Shown: positions 1 through 10,703 of the stretch, one piece after another
Layout: each line of letters begins with the position of its first letter
Numbering within the stretch: position 1 is the first letter of the stretch
Assembly: GCF_020882245.1 (NCBI RefSeq)
Contig: NC_083597.1
Span: 10,388,581 to 10,452,580, forward strand
Length of the DNA: 64,000 nt
Reading direction: 5' to 3'
Source: Rhopalosiphum padi
Lineage: Eukaryota; Arthropoda; Insecta; Hemiptera; Aphididae
Position numbers and translations under genes: made by a program
The notes under the pieces: model-generated
The model's database searches: none
The model's input: the letters and a program-made list of their open reading frames with translations, nothing else
What the model was told of the DNA's origin: nothing

Positions 1-290
1 ATAAAAAAAACGTGGCTAATTGACTCACGCAGAAAAATACATTTTAAATTTCAAAATAATTAAATGTATGGAAAAATTCAAGTGGCTCAGTGACGCAAAA
101 TTTAGTACAAAAAAAGAACAAAATGTTTTAAGAAAAATTTTGCCAGTAGCTGATACAAATGATACATTTTGATACAAAAGTTGCCAAAAGTAGCTTATTA
201 CAAAAAACAAAATTTAGGTATATAAATTAGAAAAAAATTGCTTAAGTATATAGATTTAAGAAAAATAACAAAAAAAAAAACAATAAAAAA

Positions 291-1265
291 AAGTGAGCAA
301 GTGGGTATCGCTTTGCTGTATAGTAGATGGAGAGTAGGTCACTAGTCACTAGTTAAATTTGAATGCAATGACAGGTATCATTGTATACGATAAACGATTC
401 TGAACGGAGATGATTAAATTTGTTAGTCAATGATAATTAGTAGAATATATTATATTATTACCTATATTTAAATTGTAATATATCGTTATTTTACTTGATT
501 TCAAAAACAATTTTCATTTCATATACGCTCATAAAATTTTTTCTATATTGACGCTGGAATTTTTTTTTAGTTACTTGAAGGAAAACTTATGGATATCTTT
601 GTTTTGGGTTTTTAAACTTAGGTATAAATAACATAAATGTTATGAATTTTCAACTTCAAAATTCCTTGCAAATTTTCGCGATTTTGATATATTTCGTATA
701 CATTTGAACTTTAAATGCTTATAAACAAAAATTGTGACTAACGATTTTTGATTTTTTTTTACTACGATAAGTACAGCTTATAATAAACCTTGTATTAAAT
801 TTTAAAGATTTTTTGGATAGCCAAATTTTTTTTATCGGCATTTTAAGAAAAAAAACTTAAAAAAGTCGAAAATTTCAATTGTCTATAAGTAGCTTAAAAA
901 AGGCCAAAATATTTTGAAAATTTAATCGGAAATAGATAACTATTTTATAAACATTTGGTGAAAATTTCAAGTATTTAAAATGATTCGTTTTTGAGTTACA
1001 GCAAAATTAAAAAATTGATTTTGTCGAAAAGTAGTTATGCGTAATAAACAAAAATTGTGACTAGAGATTTTTGATTTTTTTACTACGATAATTACAACTC
1101 ATAATAAACCTTGTATTACATTTTAAAAAATGTTTAAAAATTTTGGATTGCAAAAAAAAAACAAAAAAATCGAAAATCGAAAATTCCAAATGTTTAAAGC
1201 ATTAAAGCTTTAAAAAAGGTCAAAATATTTTGAAAATTTAATCGTAAATAGATAACACTTTGATT
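291..1265 (+). repeat. Dispersed repeat of about 1 kb, copy 1
   Basis: The segment begins with a GTGGGTATCGC-like sequence, then ATGCAATGACAGGTATCATT and CTGAACGGAGATGATT, followed by A/T-rich text. The same order appears in reverse complement at about 37280-38067, and a diverged fragment lies at about 24290-24640. Inside this copy a roughly 300-bp unit is tandemly duplicated: 'AAAAATTGTGACTA..GATTTTTGATTTTTT' followed by 'AATAAACCTTGTATTA' occurs near 730 and again near 1047. I see no ORF of note. It is probably a non-autonomous transposable element or a decayed fragment; its class is unknown. Confidence 0.75.
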
Positions 1266-1989
1266 TTCGCTCCAAAGGTAATGTATAGACCAATCATAGG
1301 ATCTGGATTCATTCATGGGTTTTATTTCATGTGTAGACTGGTAATAATGTAATATGCGTCGTGAGCAGGTTATAGAGTATTGGGGCGGGTGAAGTGTAAA
1401 TGTTTATCTTGTTATTTTCATTATCACGACTGATTATCACCACCGATTGAAAACAATAATGTTATCACGATACTTGTACTAATATTCTGATTTCTAACTT
1501 AACATTAAGGAATAATGATGAATTTTGCTGTGATTGATGTCTGCCGACTTGCCGTCATAGCCAGTAGTAGTGATGACTGAAGAGTGTTGTCGGCGTTGAA
1601 CTTTGTGTCATGTATCATTGGAAACGTCATCTGACAGTGCTGCTTGCTATTTGTGTTAAATTATCGCCACTCGTATAAATATTATGTTTTATATGTTGCT
1701 TGTGATTGACCAGTTTTGTAAGGATTGAAATTGGTTTTTATTTATGTTTTAAAGTAGAATAGGTACCAAAGTTACCAACAAAATCATTTACCATCGCCCA
1801 AATTAGTTTTTTTACTGAATCTAGTTATTTCATTTGTATTAAACCATTAAGCATTTGCACATTTATTGGATTTTAATTACCTAGGTATGACATATAAACT
1901 TCAAAATTAGTTTTCTAATAGTCATGTTATGATATAATATGTTCTTCACAATTTTTTTTTTTAGTGAGATTTATAAATATTTTTCTTTT
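1266..1989. other. MON1 upstream region
   Basis: No ORF is supported here. The stretch 1310-1640 is less A/T-rich than its surroundings and probably holds the promoter and a non-coding first exon of MON1. A pyrimidine-rich tract followed by TTTTAG at 1985-1990 could be the acceptor of the first coding exon. No clear TATA box was identified. Confidence 0.35.
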
Positions 1990-1999
1990 AGGATATGAT

Positions 2000-4014
2000 A
2001 TGGAGAAAACTCAAGAAACTGACACAACCACACTGATTTCTGATATAAATGATATTACTATACATGATAAAGTAATTAGTAAATCTGTTACTGAAAATGA
2101 ACCTGTACCAAGTACTTCAGAACAGGGAAGTTCTTATGAGATTTTATTTGATCAACTTAAAGAAAAAAATAAACATATATTTGTTTTAAGTACAGCTGGT
2201 AAACCTATATACACACGGTAAATATAATATTATTAGTAAGCAAGAATAGAACAAATGCAGTTTTCTGAGCAGCTTTTCATTTGGTAGTTCAGTGTATTAA
2301 TAAAACATGAATAAATATATATATATTTATTGTAAATGTTTGGTTTCAATGAATTGCATTTGTATCACAAAAATTAAATTTTTAATAATTTTACTGATAT
2401 ACTTTTTATGTATTGTATAGATTTGGAAATGAGAACCAAATGGCCTCCCTTTTTGGTTTAATGATAGCATTAGTGTCAGTGACTCAAGATTCAAATGACA
2501 CGTTACAGTCGATTTGTTGCGGTCAGACACGAATAGTGTTTTTAAATAAAGATCCTCTTATACTGGTCGGTGTTTCCCAATCTTCTGAGCCTTATGACCA
2601 AATTAAAAAACAACTAACGTAATTTATAATATAATTTAAATAAATTTAAAATTAAATGTTGGATTAATATGTGCTTTGTTCTTTTTGCTTATAGATATGT
2701 GTATAACAATATAATTAGTACTTTGACTTTAACCCAATTAAAAAAAATTTTCCACAATAGAACTAATTTTGATTTGCGGCGATTAATGAGCGGATCTGAA
2801 AGATTAATAGACAAACTTATAACGTTCACTGAGAATGATCCAGGATTTTTATTAGATTCTATTAGTTGTCTACAAATGCCATCTAGTAGCAGAGATAAAA
2901 TAACACAAACCATATTGACACAATGTAGTAAAATAAAAGTACAAAAATAATGATATTATATTTTAAATAATTTTATTCAATATTAATAAATGTTTAATAT
3001 TTTTAGAATTTAGTATTTGGTTTATTGATTGCTCAAAAACATGTTATATCAATTGTACGTATGAAAAAATACTCGCTGCATGTATCTGATATTCACTTGA
3101 TACTAAACCTAATTAATTCAACAGAATCATTTAAAACAGCAGAAAGTTGGACACCCATTTGTTTACCAACATTTGATTCTAGGTAAAGTATTCCTTAAAT
3201 ATGTTTTAAAAACTTTAAGCCAAAATCTCATGATTTTAATTGTGTTCATAACTTTTTCAGTGGTTACATGCACGCTCATATATCATATCTGGCAGAAGAT
3301 TGTCAAGCATGTTTAGTTTTGTTAACAATTGATCATAATCTTTTTTTTACACTTTCCGACGCCAAAAGAAAAATCACAGAAGTTAGTTTTATTTACTTAA
3401 TTTTTCAATACTTCCCTTGTTCCTTTTATAGTAATTTATAACTGTTAGACTGTATCAAAGAATTTCTTTCACATAATAAATAAATATATTATATTTTTTA
3501 ACAGAAAATGCGTTGCAATGATTGTCTCCATGCAATTAATGAGGCAATTATTCGCCAACCTGTCAGCTTAGCACGGGCAAATATTACAGGATTGCGGCAT
3601 CTTTTGTACAAAAACAAAAACCGCTCACAACACTGGTGCCCTCCATTTACATCTCCATATAATACCAACGCATTACAACAAAACCTCATGTCTGCATATT
3701 GTTCATTAATCAGCCAAATTAATTTCCCAGGGCGTACATTAAAAGTGATTTTTCAACAATTAACAGCTGAAACTATGCTCGCTTGGGTATGCAAATTATG
3801 AATAATATGCTTATATTATGTAAAAAAATTATATTAGATTTTAAATTTTAAGAGTAATTTAACATTGTTCTAGGCAACTGAAGATGTTGAATTATATATG
3901 AGTTTTGAACCATTAGTTTCTAAAGAATGTGCAACAAATGCAGTAACTAAATTAACACAATGGATGAAAAAAGAAGAGGATTCATTGTTTATATTTAATA
4001 TTCCCATGTTCTAA
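2000..4014 (+). CDS. Mon1: Vacuolar fusion protein MON1
   Basis: MON1 pairs with CCZ1 to form the guanine-nucleotide exchange factor for Rab7, which drives early-to-late endosome conversion and autophagosome-lysosome fusion. Exons: 2000-2217, 2421-2618, 2695-2938, 3007-3182, 3261-3381, 3505-3786 and 3874-4014. All have GT/AG borders, and the total of 1,380 nt gives 459 residues. An acidic low-complexity N-terminus of about 55 residues precedes the first longin domain, which carries the family signature HIFVLSTAGKPIYTR and then FG..NQMASLFGLMIALVS. Other recognisable family blocks are RMKKYSLH, ARANITGLRHLLYKNK, and a C-terminus ending in PMF. The protein is somewhat shorter than animal orthologues (about 500-560 residues), mainly at the disordered N-terminus. 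The start used is the Met at 2000; an in-frame Met at 1964 lies before a possible acceptor at 1990. A polyadenylation signal AATAAA lies at 4068-4073. Confidence 0.93.
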
Positions 4015-4073
4015 TATTAGTCATTGCATGAAATTGAATACAGAATTTGTGATAATATTAATATATTAATAAA

Positions 4074-4722
4074 TTATAGGTACCTATCTTAAATTATTCT
4101 TAAGAATTTTAAATAATAATTATACTTTTTCAACTTTTTAAGTTCCTCTATATCATTGTTCTTTATTTTAGTTGGAAAATATGTTTATGTGTAAAATTAA
4201 AAATAAAGAATTTAATATTATACTATTATTGTATTACATTTTTCAGTTAGACTTTTTCAATATTATTTGTAATTGTATAAACTCAAATTATTTCAACTGT
4301 GAAAATATTAATTTGAAATTAATAATTATCATTGATTAAAATATTATCAAAAAGTAAGATCCAAGATAATAATTGTATATAGTTGTAAAATATTCGAATA
4401 TCATGGTTTATTTTTTATTATTTATTATTCTATTTTGTTATACTATGTAGTATGTACTATGATGCTATTTATACAAAAAAAAATTTAATTGTTTTTTATT
4501 TATCCATTTTTTTTATTAATCTCTCCCTTTTTTCTATAACAATTGATAGTGTTATCACTAGTTAGAAATTTTCATAATTTAAAATGTTATTTTCAAAATA
4601 TTTTGATAATTTATTGTTAGTAAAATATAATATGTAATATATTATATATAAATCATAATTGAGAATATGGATATGGAATGTGAGTAACTATAATTATAAT
4701 TATTATCATAAAAGATCGCATA
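4074..4722. other. MON1-PYROXD1 spacer
   Basis: A/T-rich spacer of about 650 bp between two genes on the same strand. It holds the MON1 3' end and presumably the PYROXD1 promoter. No ORF, repeat boundary or clear core-promoter motif was seen. Confidence 0.4.
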
Positions 4723-6081
4723 ATGAGTCGGAACCAACAAATTTATTCAACCTATGTTGTGATTGGTGGAGGTATAGCTGGTATAAGTTGTGTTGAAGCT
4801 TTGAAATTATATACAACAGAGCCAGTACTTATAATTTCAGAATCACCAATTGTTAAAGTAGTCACTGATATTAAATTTCACACTAAAATTGCTGCAGGAT
4901 TTAAAGTCGAAGATAGGAATCTCCAATGCATTGATAATACAGAATACATAATAGATAAAGTAATAGCAATCAACTCAATAGAGCATATAATTTATACTGT
5001 AAATCATCAGGAAATCAAATATAAAAAATTGTGCTTATGTACAGGTGCTACTCCAAAATTGTTGGATGACAAAGATTATGTTATTGGATTGCGTGATACA
5101 CATTCCGTGGAGTATTTTCAATCAATTATTGGTGCTGCTAATAGAGTATTAATTGTTGGTAATGGAGGTATTGCAACTGATTTGGTTTATAAGTTAAATG
5201 GTATCGAAATTATTTGGGTTATTAGAGATGAACACATTAGTTCACATTTTCTGGATGCCGGAGCAGCAGAATTTTTTAGTAACTACCTTAACACTCAGCA
5301 ATCAAGCGACAAAGTAATAAAAAGATTTAGATATTGCGGAGAACGTACCTCTGGAGCTGCTTTAGGTCCTGACTGGCACTGTGGAGCAATGTTTGGAAAC
5401 CATGTTGGTAAAAATGTAATTATTGAATATAAGACTGAAATCAAAAATATTTCTAAAAAGGATTTAGTTAGGATAGAATTAACAAACGGTAAAGTGTATG
5501 AATGTGATTTTGTCATATCTGCTACTGGAGTCATGCCAAATAGTAATTTTAATATAAGAGATGGTAGAAGTGTTGACATTGCTAGTGATGGTGGTATTAA
5601 AGTAGATTGGAAAATGGAAACAAATCTGCCTGATATATTTGCAGCCGGTGATGTATGTACTGTAGATTGGAATTCTGAACATTGGTTTCAAATGAGACTA
5701 TGGACTCAAGCAAGACAAATGGGAATGTATGCTGCCAAATGCATGCATTCTATACATATTAAAGAAACATTATTGCAAGACTTTTGTTTTGAATTATTTA
5801 CACATGTAACATCATTTTTTGGATTCAAAGTTATTTTATTAGGTTTATATAATGCACAAGGATTGGACAAGCAAGATTGTGAGCTATTGGTTCGTGTAAC
5901 TAATGGTCAAGAATATATTAAATTAGTATTAAAAAACGGAAGAGTTGTTGGAGCAATGCTTATTGGAGATACTGATCTTGAAGAAATGTGTGAAAATTTA
6001 ATATTGAACCAAATTGATGTAACTAATTTAATGGAAGATTTGTTAGATCCTAATATTGACATAGAAGATTATTTTGATTGA
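4723..6081 (+). CDS. PYROXD1: PYROXD1 pyridine nucleotide-disulfide oxidoreductase
   Basis: This is an uninterrupted 452-residue flavoprotein reductase. PYROXD1 is an FAD- and NAD(P)H-binding oxidoreductase found in the nucleus and cytoplasm; in animals it protects the tRNA ligase complex from oxidative inactivation. Visible features are the N-terminal dinucleotide fold VVIGGGIAGISC (GxGxxG at residues 15-20), a second nucleotide fold LIVGNGGIATDL near residues 142-153, the FAD-contacting DIFAAGDVCT near 304-313, and the family-specific LWTQARQMGMYAAKCM. As expected for PYROXD1, I see no CxxxxC redox-active disulfide. Human PYROXD1 is about 500 residues, so length is compatible. The gene has no intron here. 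A poly(A) signal AATAAA lies at 6125-6130, only bases before the stop of the convergent PRPF38A gene. Confidence 0.93.
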   Translation: MSRNQQIYSTYVVIGGGIAGISCVEALKLYTTEPVLIISESPIVKVVTDIKFHTKIAAGFKVEDRNLQCIDNTEYIIDKVIAINSIEHIIYTVNHQEIKYKKLCLCTGATPKLLDDKDYVIGLRDTHSVEYFQSIIGAANRVLIVGNGGIATDLVYKLNGIEIIWVIRDEHISSHFLDAGAAEFFSNYLNTQQSSDKVIKRFRYCGERTSGAALGPDWHCGAMFGNHVGKNVIIEYKTEIKNISKKDLVRIELTNGKVYECDFVISATGVMPNSNFNIRDGRSVDIASDGGIKVDWKMETNLPDIFAAGDVCTVDWNSEHWFQMRLWTQARQMGMYAAKCMHSIHIKETLLQDFCFELFTHVTSFFGFKVILLGLYNAQGLDKQDCELLVRVTNGQEYIKLVLKNGRVVGAMLIGDTDLEEMCENLILNQIDVTNLMEDLLDPNIDIEDYFD

Positions 6082-6139
6082 ATTAAAATTATTTATTTGT
6101 TAAAAAAAAATATACATGTATACAAATAAAAATGTTGTT
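6082..6139. terminator. Shared 3' region of convergent genes
   Basis: Only 58 bp separate the PYROXD1 stop from the PRPF38A stop. AATAAA on the plus strand (6125-6130) and TTTATT at 6092-6097 (AATAAA on the minus strand) sit so that cleavage downstream of each would make the two transcripts overlap at their 3' ends. The motifs are visible; use of these signals is inferred. Confidence 0.55.
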
Positions 6140-6952
6140 TTACTTTCTATAAGGTGATCTAGATCTATGTCTTTTTGTTCGATCTCGATCATGACTTCTA
6201 CTCCTTCTATGTCGGTCTCTATCTCTTCTATCATTCCTATCACGATCTCTTCGATCTCTATCTCTATTCCTCTTTTCACGCTCTCTGTCTCTTCTTTTTT
6301 CTTTTGTCGGAGAGTGTTTACTCCTATTTTCCTTTTCCCTTCTTTTCTCTGTAGGTTCTTCTTCATCTGATGATTCAACACCTTCTTCAATGTCCTCTTC
6401 AAGTATGGACACTTTGGGTTCTAATTCATTGTTTTCTTCCAGCACATGTCTGCTTTGTATACGTGGTAATATAACATCACAAACACGTTCATCTCGTAGC
6501 AGTGAGTCAATAAATTCATCAATATGTATAAGCTCAAACTGGCCATCTCGATTTTGTCTTCTTAATTTACGACTGTCAGCCAACAATGGTTCCAAATATT
6601 TATAACAATCTACTGACGAGCCTGTCAAGCGCATATAAAACGCTCCTAGCGCCCGGACATATTTAAATTCTTCATTTTTTATGAACTCCACAATGATATC
6701 TTTTTCAGGTTGTATTTGCAACATCTTTAATGTCAAGCACAAGAAAGGAGTGGGTTTTATATTACCGCCAAATACTCCTCCTATAAATCGCATTGACATT
6801 GCCTTGTCTACCAGCAACTCGGCAGACAGAGCAAAGCATTCTTCTTTCCAGAATTTGTTGTCGTAAATACGAGACCGGATGATCTTTTCAATCAAATACT
6901 GAGGATTTGTCCCATGAATAGTTTTTGCATCTTTTACCGTACGATTGGCCAT
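6140..6952 (-). CDS. PRPF38A: Pre-mRNA-splicing factor 38A
   Basis: PRP38A is a component of the spliceosomal B complex (tri-snRNP associated) needed for spliceosome activation. The 270-residue ORF begins MANRTVKDAKTIHGTNPQYL and contains the highly conserved PRP38 blocks KPTPFLCLTLKMLQIQPEKD and FKYVRALGAFYMRLTG, then DEFIDSLL..ERVCDVILPR, covering residues 1 to about 175. An acidic linker (LEEDIEEGVESSDEEE) and a C-terminal R/D/S-rich tail of about 70 residues follow. This layout matches animal PRPF38A (human about 312 residues), with a shorter tail. It is encoded by a single exon. The start is fixed by conservation of the MANRTVKDA N-terminus. Confidence 0.96.
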   Translation of the reverse strand: MANRTVKDAKTIHGTNPQYLIEKIIRSRIYDNKFWKEECFALSAELLVDKAMSMRFIGGVFGGNIKPTPFLCLTLKMLQIQPEKDIIVEFIKNEEFKYVRALGAFYMRLTGSSVDCYKYLEPLLADSRKLRRQNRDGQFELIHIDEFIDSLLRDERVCDVILPRIQSRHVLEENNELEPKVSILEEDIEEGVESSDEEEPTEKRREKENRSKHSPTKEKRRDREREKRNRDRDRRDRDRNDRRDRDRHRRSRSHDRDRTKRHRSRSPYRK

Positions 6953-8540
6953 CCTTTGTTAAGTAGTTATTACTACTTACTTATTTAATAATTTAAATAA
7001 TAATAATTGACACGTAATAATATGTCAACAACAAAAATTTGAAAAAACTAAACATTAACTTACAAGGTATCAGCAAAAAAAAATCTAATAAAATTAATCT
7101 ATTCTGTGGTATCAGTGTCAAACGATGATTTCGAATTTGAGACGGCTCACTCGGATTAATGCCTTAATGAAAACTGTCCCGTGTCCAATGGTGAGTAGTT
7201 CAGTACTATTAAATTATAGTGACTACTACTGAGTACTGATTATTTACTATTTTTTTCAGTAAGTAGTAAGTACCGGCCATAGTTAAAAGATTAAATTAAT
7301 AACCAAATATCAACCGGACGATATACACTAAACAGTATAATTGACAATACGACACTACGACAAGTCGACATTTCGACCATAAAATATATTTTGTATAAAT
7401 AGAGGTAAAAACACTAAAAACGACAAAACGCCGAGATTACAAAATTACAAACAGATCAAAATACAGTGTTGCCATGACTCATAGACCACAGTACATAATA
7501 GTTCCACCCAGCAACTATGTTCTTTAGAGAATTGAAAATTATTTTTTTAACACAATATTCTGTATTCCCAATATTTTCAGATTCCCGTGTAAAATGTGTA
7601 CATAGTACACGAGGATGGATCATGGAATTCACCACGACAGATAATCTTATTTTTTATGAAATTTACGATCACACTTGGCGCGTAGTTTCCGGTAGAAAAT
7701 TAGATCTACATGTGGTATTTTCGGGGATGAAAAGTAAACAATTTTCAGTACTTTTTTTAATAATCGGAAATTATTCAAATTATTTAGTTAACTTAGGATC
7801 TAGATATTATGTAATTAGTTCATGGTATAAAATTATGAAAAATACATAAACACGTTTATTTTTGTATGCATTTGAATTTTAAAGTTGAAATGTTTATAGC
7901 TTAGATTTGAAATTGTATACAATATTCCTCATAAATAATTAATACTGAATCAAAAAATAAACTAATACAATTATTTTTTATAAACATTTTAAGTTTAAAT
8001 TTAGACACAATTGGATGTTTTAACAATGTTAATTGTTTTGTTATGGTTAAAAAAAACATTATTTGTGGGGACTTAATTTCTACATATATTATGAACTTTT
8101 ATATACCCAATGACATTTTAAAATACATACGTAGATTAACTTTCTGATATTATCTATTTATAGTTTTATACTACAATCTATTCTTATTGTTTTATGGTAA
8201 GGTGATATTCACTCAAAAGTTAATAAAGATAATAATATAATATGGTATAAAAATATATTATTATAATAGTTAAATAGTCATAATATAATAATGCTAATTT
8301 GTTAAAAAGGCTTAAATAAACTTAGTGATAAAAGCTGACAGACCCCTATATTCAGAATCATATTTCATTGATTTAAAATATTAAAAAATGTTTTTTAACA
8401 CAAATATTTAAATATTTGATCCATTAATAATTGATAATCTTTAATATTTTTACAATAAGAAATCTCAATACAATACAAAAAATATGCTTTGATAAGGACA
8501 AAAAGCAGTACCAATCATTTATAGGAAATATTTAACAAAC
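6953..8540. other. Intergenic spacer between two minus-strand genes
   Basis: About 1.6 kb, A/T-rich. The part next to 6953-7500 should contain the PRPF38A promoter. A 110-codon plus-strand ORF (7517-7849) lies here but has no recognisable motif and an A/T-driven composition, so I do not call it a gene. TTTATT at 8543-8548 is a plausible PFDN5 poly(A) signal on the minus strand. Confidence 0.4.
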
Positions 8541-8643
8541 ATTTTATTAGTTTAATTTAATAGGTATTAAAAACAAAAAATTTAGCTTTAAATTATTTAA
8601 ATGTTAGGTAAAAGTAATTAAAATAAATTAGCACAACTGTTAT

Positions 8644-9090
8644 TTATTTATTTTCAGCTTGAGCTTGTTGTAATTTCATCTCTAGTACTTCAGTAACAAC
8701 ATTCTGTAGCTTCTGTTTTTCCATACCAATCTGTTGGATGCCTTCCATTCGTTCCACAAGGAAGTTGACACGTCTTTTAAAGTATTGAATTGCGTCTTTA
8801 ATCTCGAGCTTCAAAAAATATCCAGCACCTATGCACACTGTCACATGCTCAGGATTGGCTAATTGTCCAGCAGCATACATGGATTTGGTCAAAGGAATCA
8901 TCATAGATGTACCATCAGATCGTCCTTTGGCACTTTCGAGCGCCTCTTGTGAACTAATGTACCTTTTTTGTGCCATCTTCAAAGATTGTAACGAGTCTTG
9001 TATTAAACTCACTTCTTTGTATACCTGTTCCTTCATTTTTGCTAATTGCTGCACGTTCAAATTTTTTAGATCGATCATTTTACCTGCCAT
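8644..9090 (-). CDS. PFDN5: Prefoldin subunit 5
   Basis: This is an alpha-class prefoldin subunit of 148 residues (human about 154). Prefoldin is a hexameric cytosolic chaperone that hands nascent actin and tubulin to the CCT/TRiC chaperonin. The sequence has the expected layout: an N-terminal helix (LNVQQLAKMKEQVYKEVSLI), then a central beta segment with PLTKSMYAAGQL and VTVCIGAGYFLK, then a C-terminal helix (ERMEGIQQIGMEKQKLQNVV) that pairs with the first as a coiled coil. It is encoded in one exon. The ATG at 9090 sits in a good context (GCCATGG). The next Met (residue 5) is an alternative start, but the first is preferred by context. Confidence 0.95.
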   Translation of the reverse strand: MAGKMIDLKNLNVQQLAKMKEQVYKEVSLIQDSLQSLKMAQKRYISSQEALESAKGRSDGTSMMIPLTKSMYAAGQLANPEHVTVCIGAGYFLKLEIKDAIQYFKRRVNFLVERMEGIQQIGMEKQKLQNVVTEVLEMKLQQAQAENK

Positions 9091-9492
9091 GGCTTAAGAG
9101 GTAAGACTTGAAAACGTATTTAGAATTATTAAACGATTAAATTATTTAAACCGTCAGTAAGTACTCTATACTCAGTAGCCACTAAAGTAGTATAGTATGG
9201 TGATGGTCAGATGGTCTAAAACTAATCTTTAAAATTTGTAATCAGTACTCAAGTGTCAGGCGTCAAAAAATGATAAGAACACCGACCGAAAGAGTCGGGA
9301 CAATTTAAAGATATTATATAATAAAATTATATTTTTGGTTAAAGGGTAACACTGTCTAATTAAATGATAATTATTATATTATTAATTATATGATAATAAA
9401 TTGTATAATTTTAAATCTACAAAAACCGCAATTTAGAGAAGATATTATATTATATTATTATTATATAATTTGCTATTATATTACCTTCTCTA
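9091..9492. other. PFDN5 upstream region
   Basis: About 400 bp with no ORF; likely the PFDN5 promoter and 5' leader (minus strand). The distal half is very A/T-rich with TATTATAT runs. No specific element could be identified. Confidence 0.35.
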
Positions 9493-9700
9493 CATAAGCG
9501 CAATTGGTGGGGGGGGGCTAAGCCTCCTCAAATCAATCATAGCCCCCCCCCAAAAAAAAAAGAATAGTTTCAATATTCCTTAATGGCTTAATCCTTTCCA
9601 CCTTTATATATATATATAAAATATATCTCACGGAACATACACACAGTACATACCTACATGCAAATCATAATAGCCCCCCAAAATTTAAACGAAATACGAA
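9493..9700. mobile_element. Degenerate hAT-like MITE (GGCGCAATTAG family)
   Basis: The left end reads CATAAGCGCAATTGG followed by a G-run and GGGCTAAGCC, matching the left ends at 10535, 12049, 22710 and 23895. A C-run lies at about 9543-9552 and a CCCCCC-AAAATTT-like right end near 9673-9700. No target-site duplication is evident, so the right boundary is uncertain. Assignment rests on similarity to the better copies in this window. Confidence 0.5.
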
Positions 9701-10534
9701 TTATTATCTATAATCTATATTATATTCCCAATGGGCAATGACCTAATAACAATAAATATAAAATAAATTATGAATTTCGGTGTAATTTATGTGCATTTTT
9801 ATAACTCCTACAGTCAATCAAATTGATGACCTACTTAGAAAGTTTACAAGTTAGTTACTAATTAGGTACTAACTTATTACAAAAATATGGATTTTTTGAT
9901 TAGGTTTACCTCACTAGAAAAAATACATGAAGGTATGTAGCTCTGTCAGAGGTTCTTGCATGTCTTTTCATAAATCTGTTAATGTTTTTAAATGTCTATA
10001 GTCTTTATAGTTTATATAATCTTACATTTTACATATTTTGCAATAATAATTTGTACCCACTATGGGCATTGGGCACTATGGTACAATAAAACTATACCAA
10101 ATATAAAGCCTCATGATTAGTTACCTAAAGAGTAGAACTAACTCTTCGATGGGATCGATGACCTTAATATTATTAATTTATAAAAAATTAACATCTATAA
10201 ATTGGTTATCGGTCAAAATATCCATCACGGACAAAATATCCAAATGTATCCGTTTTCCCGAAAATAAGTACATTATACTTTCATTTCTAATAAAATTAGC
10301 TCAAATACTCAAATAATATAAAATAATGTAAATAATGTAAAGTTAAAATTGAAAATAATTTTCAAGAATTTTGACAAAACAAATAAAATTCTATAAGTTG
10401 AGCTTTTAATTGTTGTTAATATATATATAATATTAACAAAGTTCGCCAAGTTCAGCTCATAGATCGATGCCCTGTATACATACACGCACCTATGATAAAG
10501 GTAAAATGTAATAACTAATAATATATAATAAATA
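9701..10534. other. Intergenic, nothing identified
   Basis: A/T-rich sequence with short accidental ORFs on both strands (for example 10113-10316 and 10309-10545). None carries a recognisable motif. Confidence 0.4.
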
Positions 10535-10695
10535 CATAGGCGCAACTAGGGGGGTCTTGGCTAAGCCCACCCAGTTTTGTCTGTGGCCCACCTAGTTGTA
10601 TATGTCTACAATACTAGTGATGTAGGGGCAAAGCCCCCACGGGTTGCTAATATCAATTCTGCCTACCCAGAAATAGAGCTTTAGTTGCGCCTATG
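10535..10695. mobile_element. hAT-like MITE, 161 bp, perfect 8-bp TSD
   Basis: Terminal inverted repeats CATAGGCGCAACTAG and (reverse complement of the right end) CATAGGCGCAACTAA bound a 161-bp element without coding capacity. It is flanked on both sides by AATAAATA (10527-10534 and 10696-10703), an 8-bp duplication of the size made by hAT transposases. The host sequence is A/T-rich, so the duplication is less decisive than it looks. Confidence 0.75.
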
Positions 10696-10703
10696 AATAA
10701 ATA

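Noticed and set aside
6100..6402. Minus-strand ORF rich in Lys/Glu/Ile
   Set aside because: Out-of-frame shadow of the Arg/Ser/Asp-rich tail of PRPF38A.
7517..7849. 110-codon plus-strand ORF between PRPF38A and PFDN5
   Set aside because: No motif, A/T-driven composition, no splice context or partner exon; length is within chance for this region.
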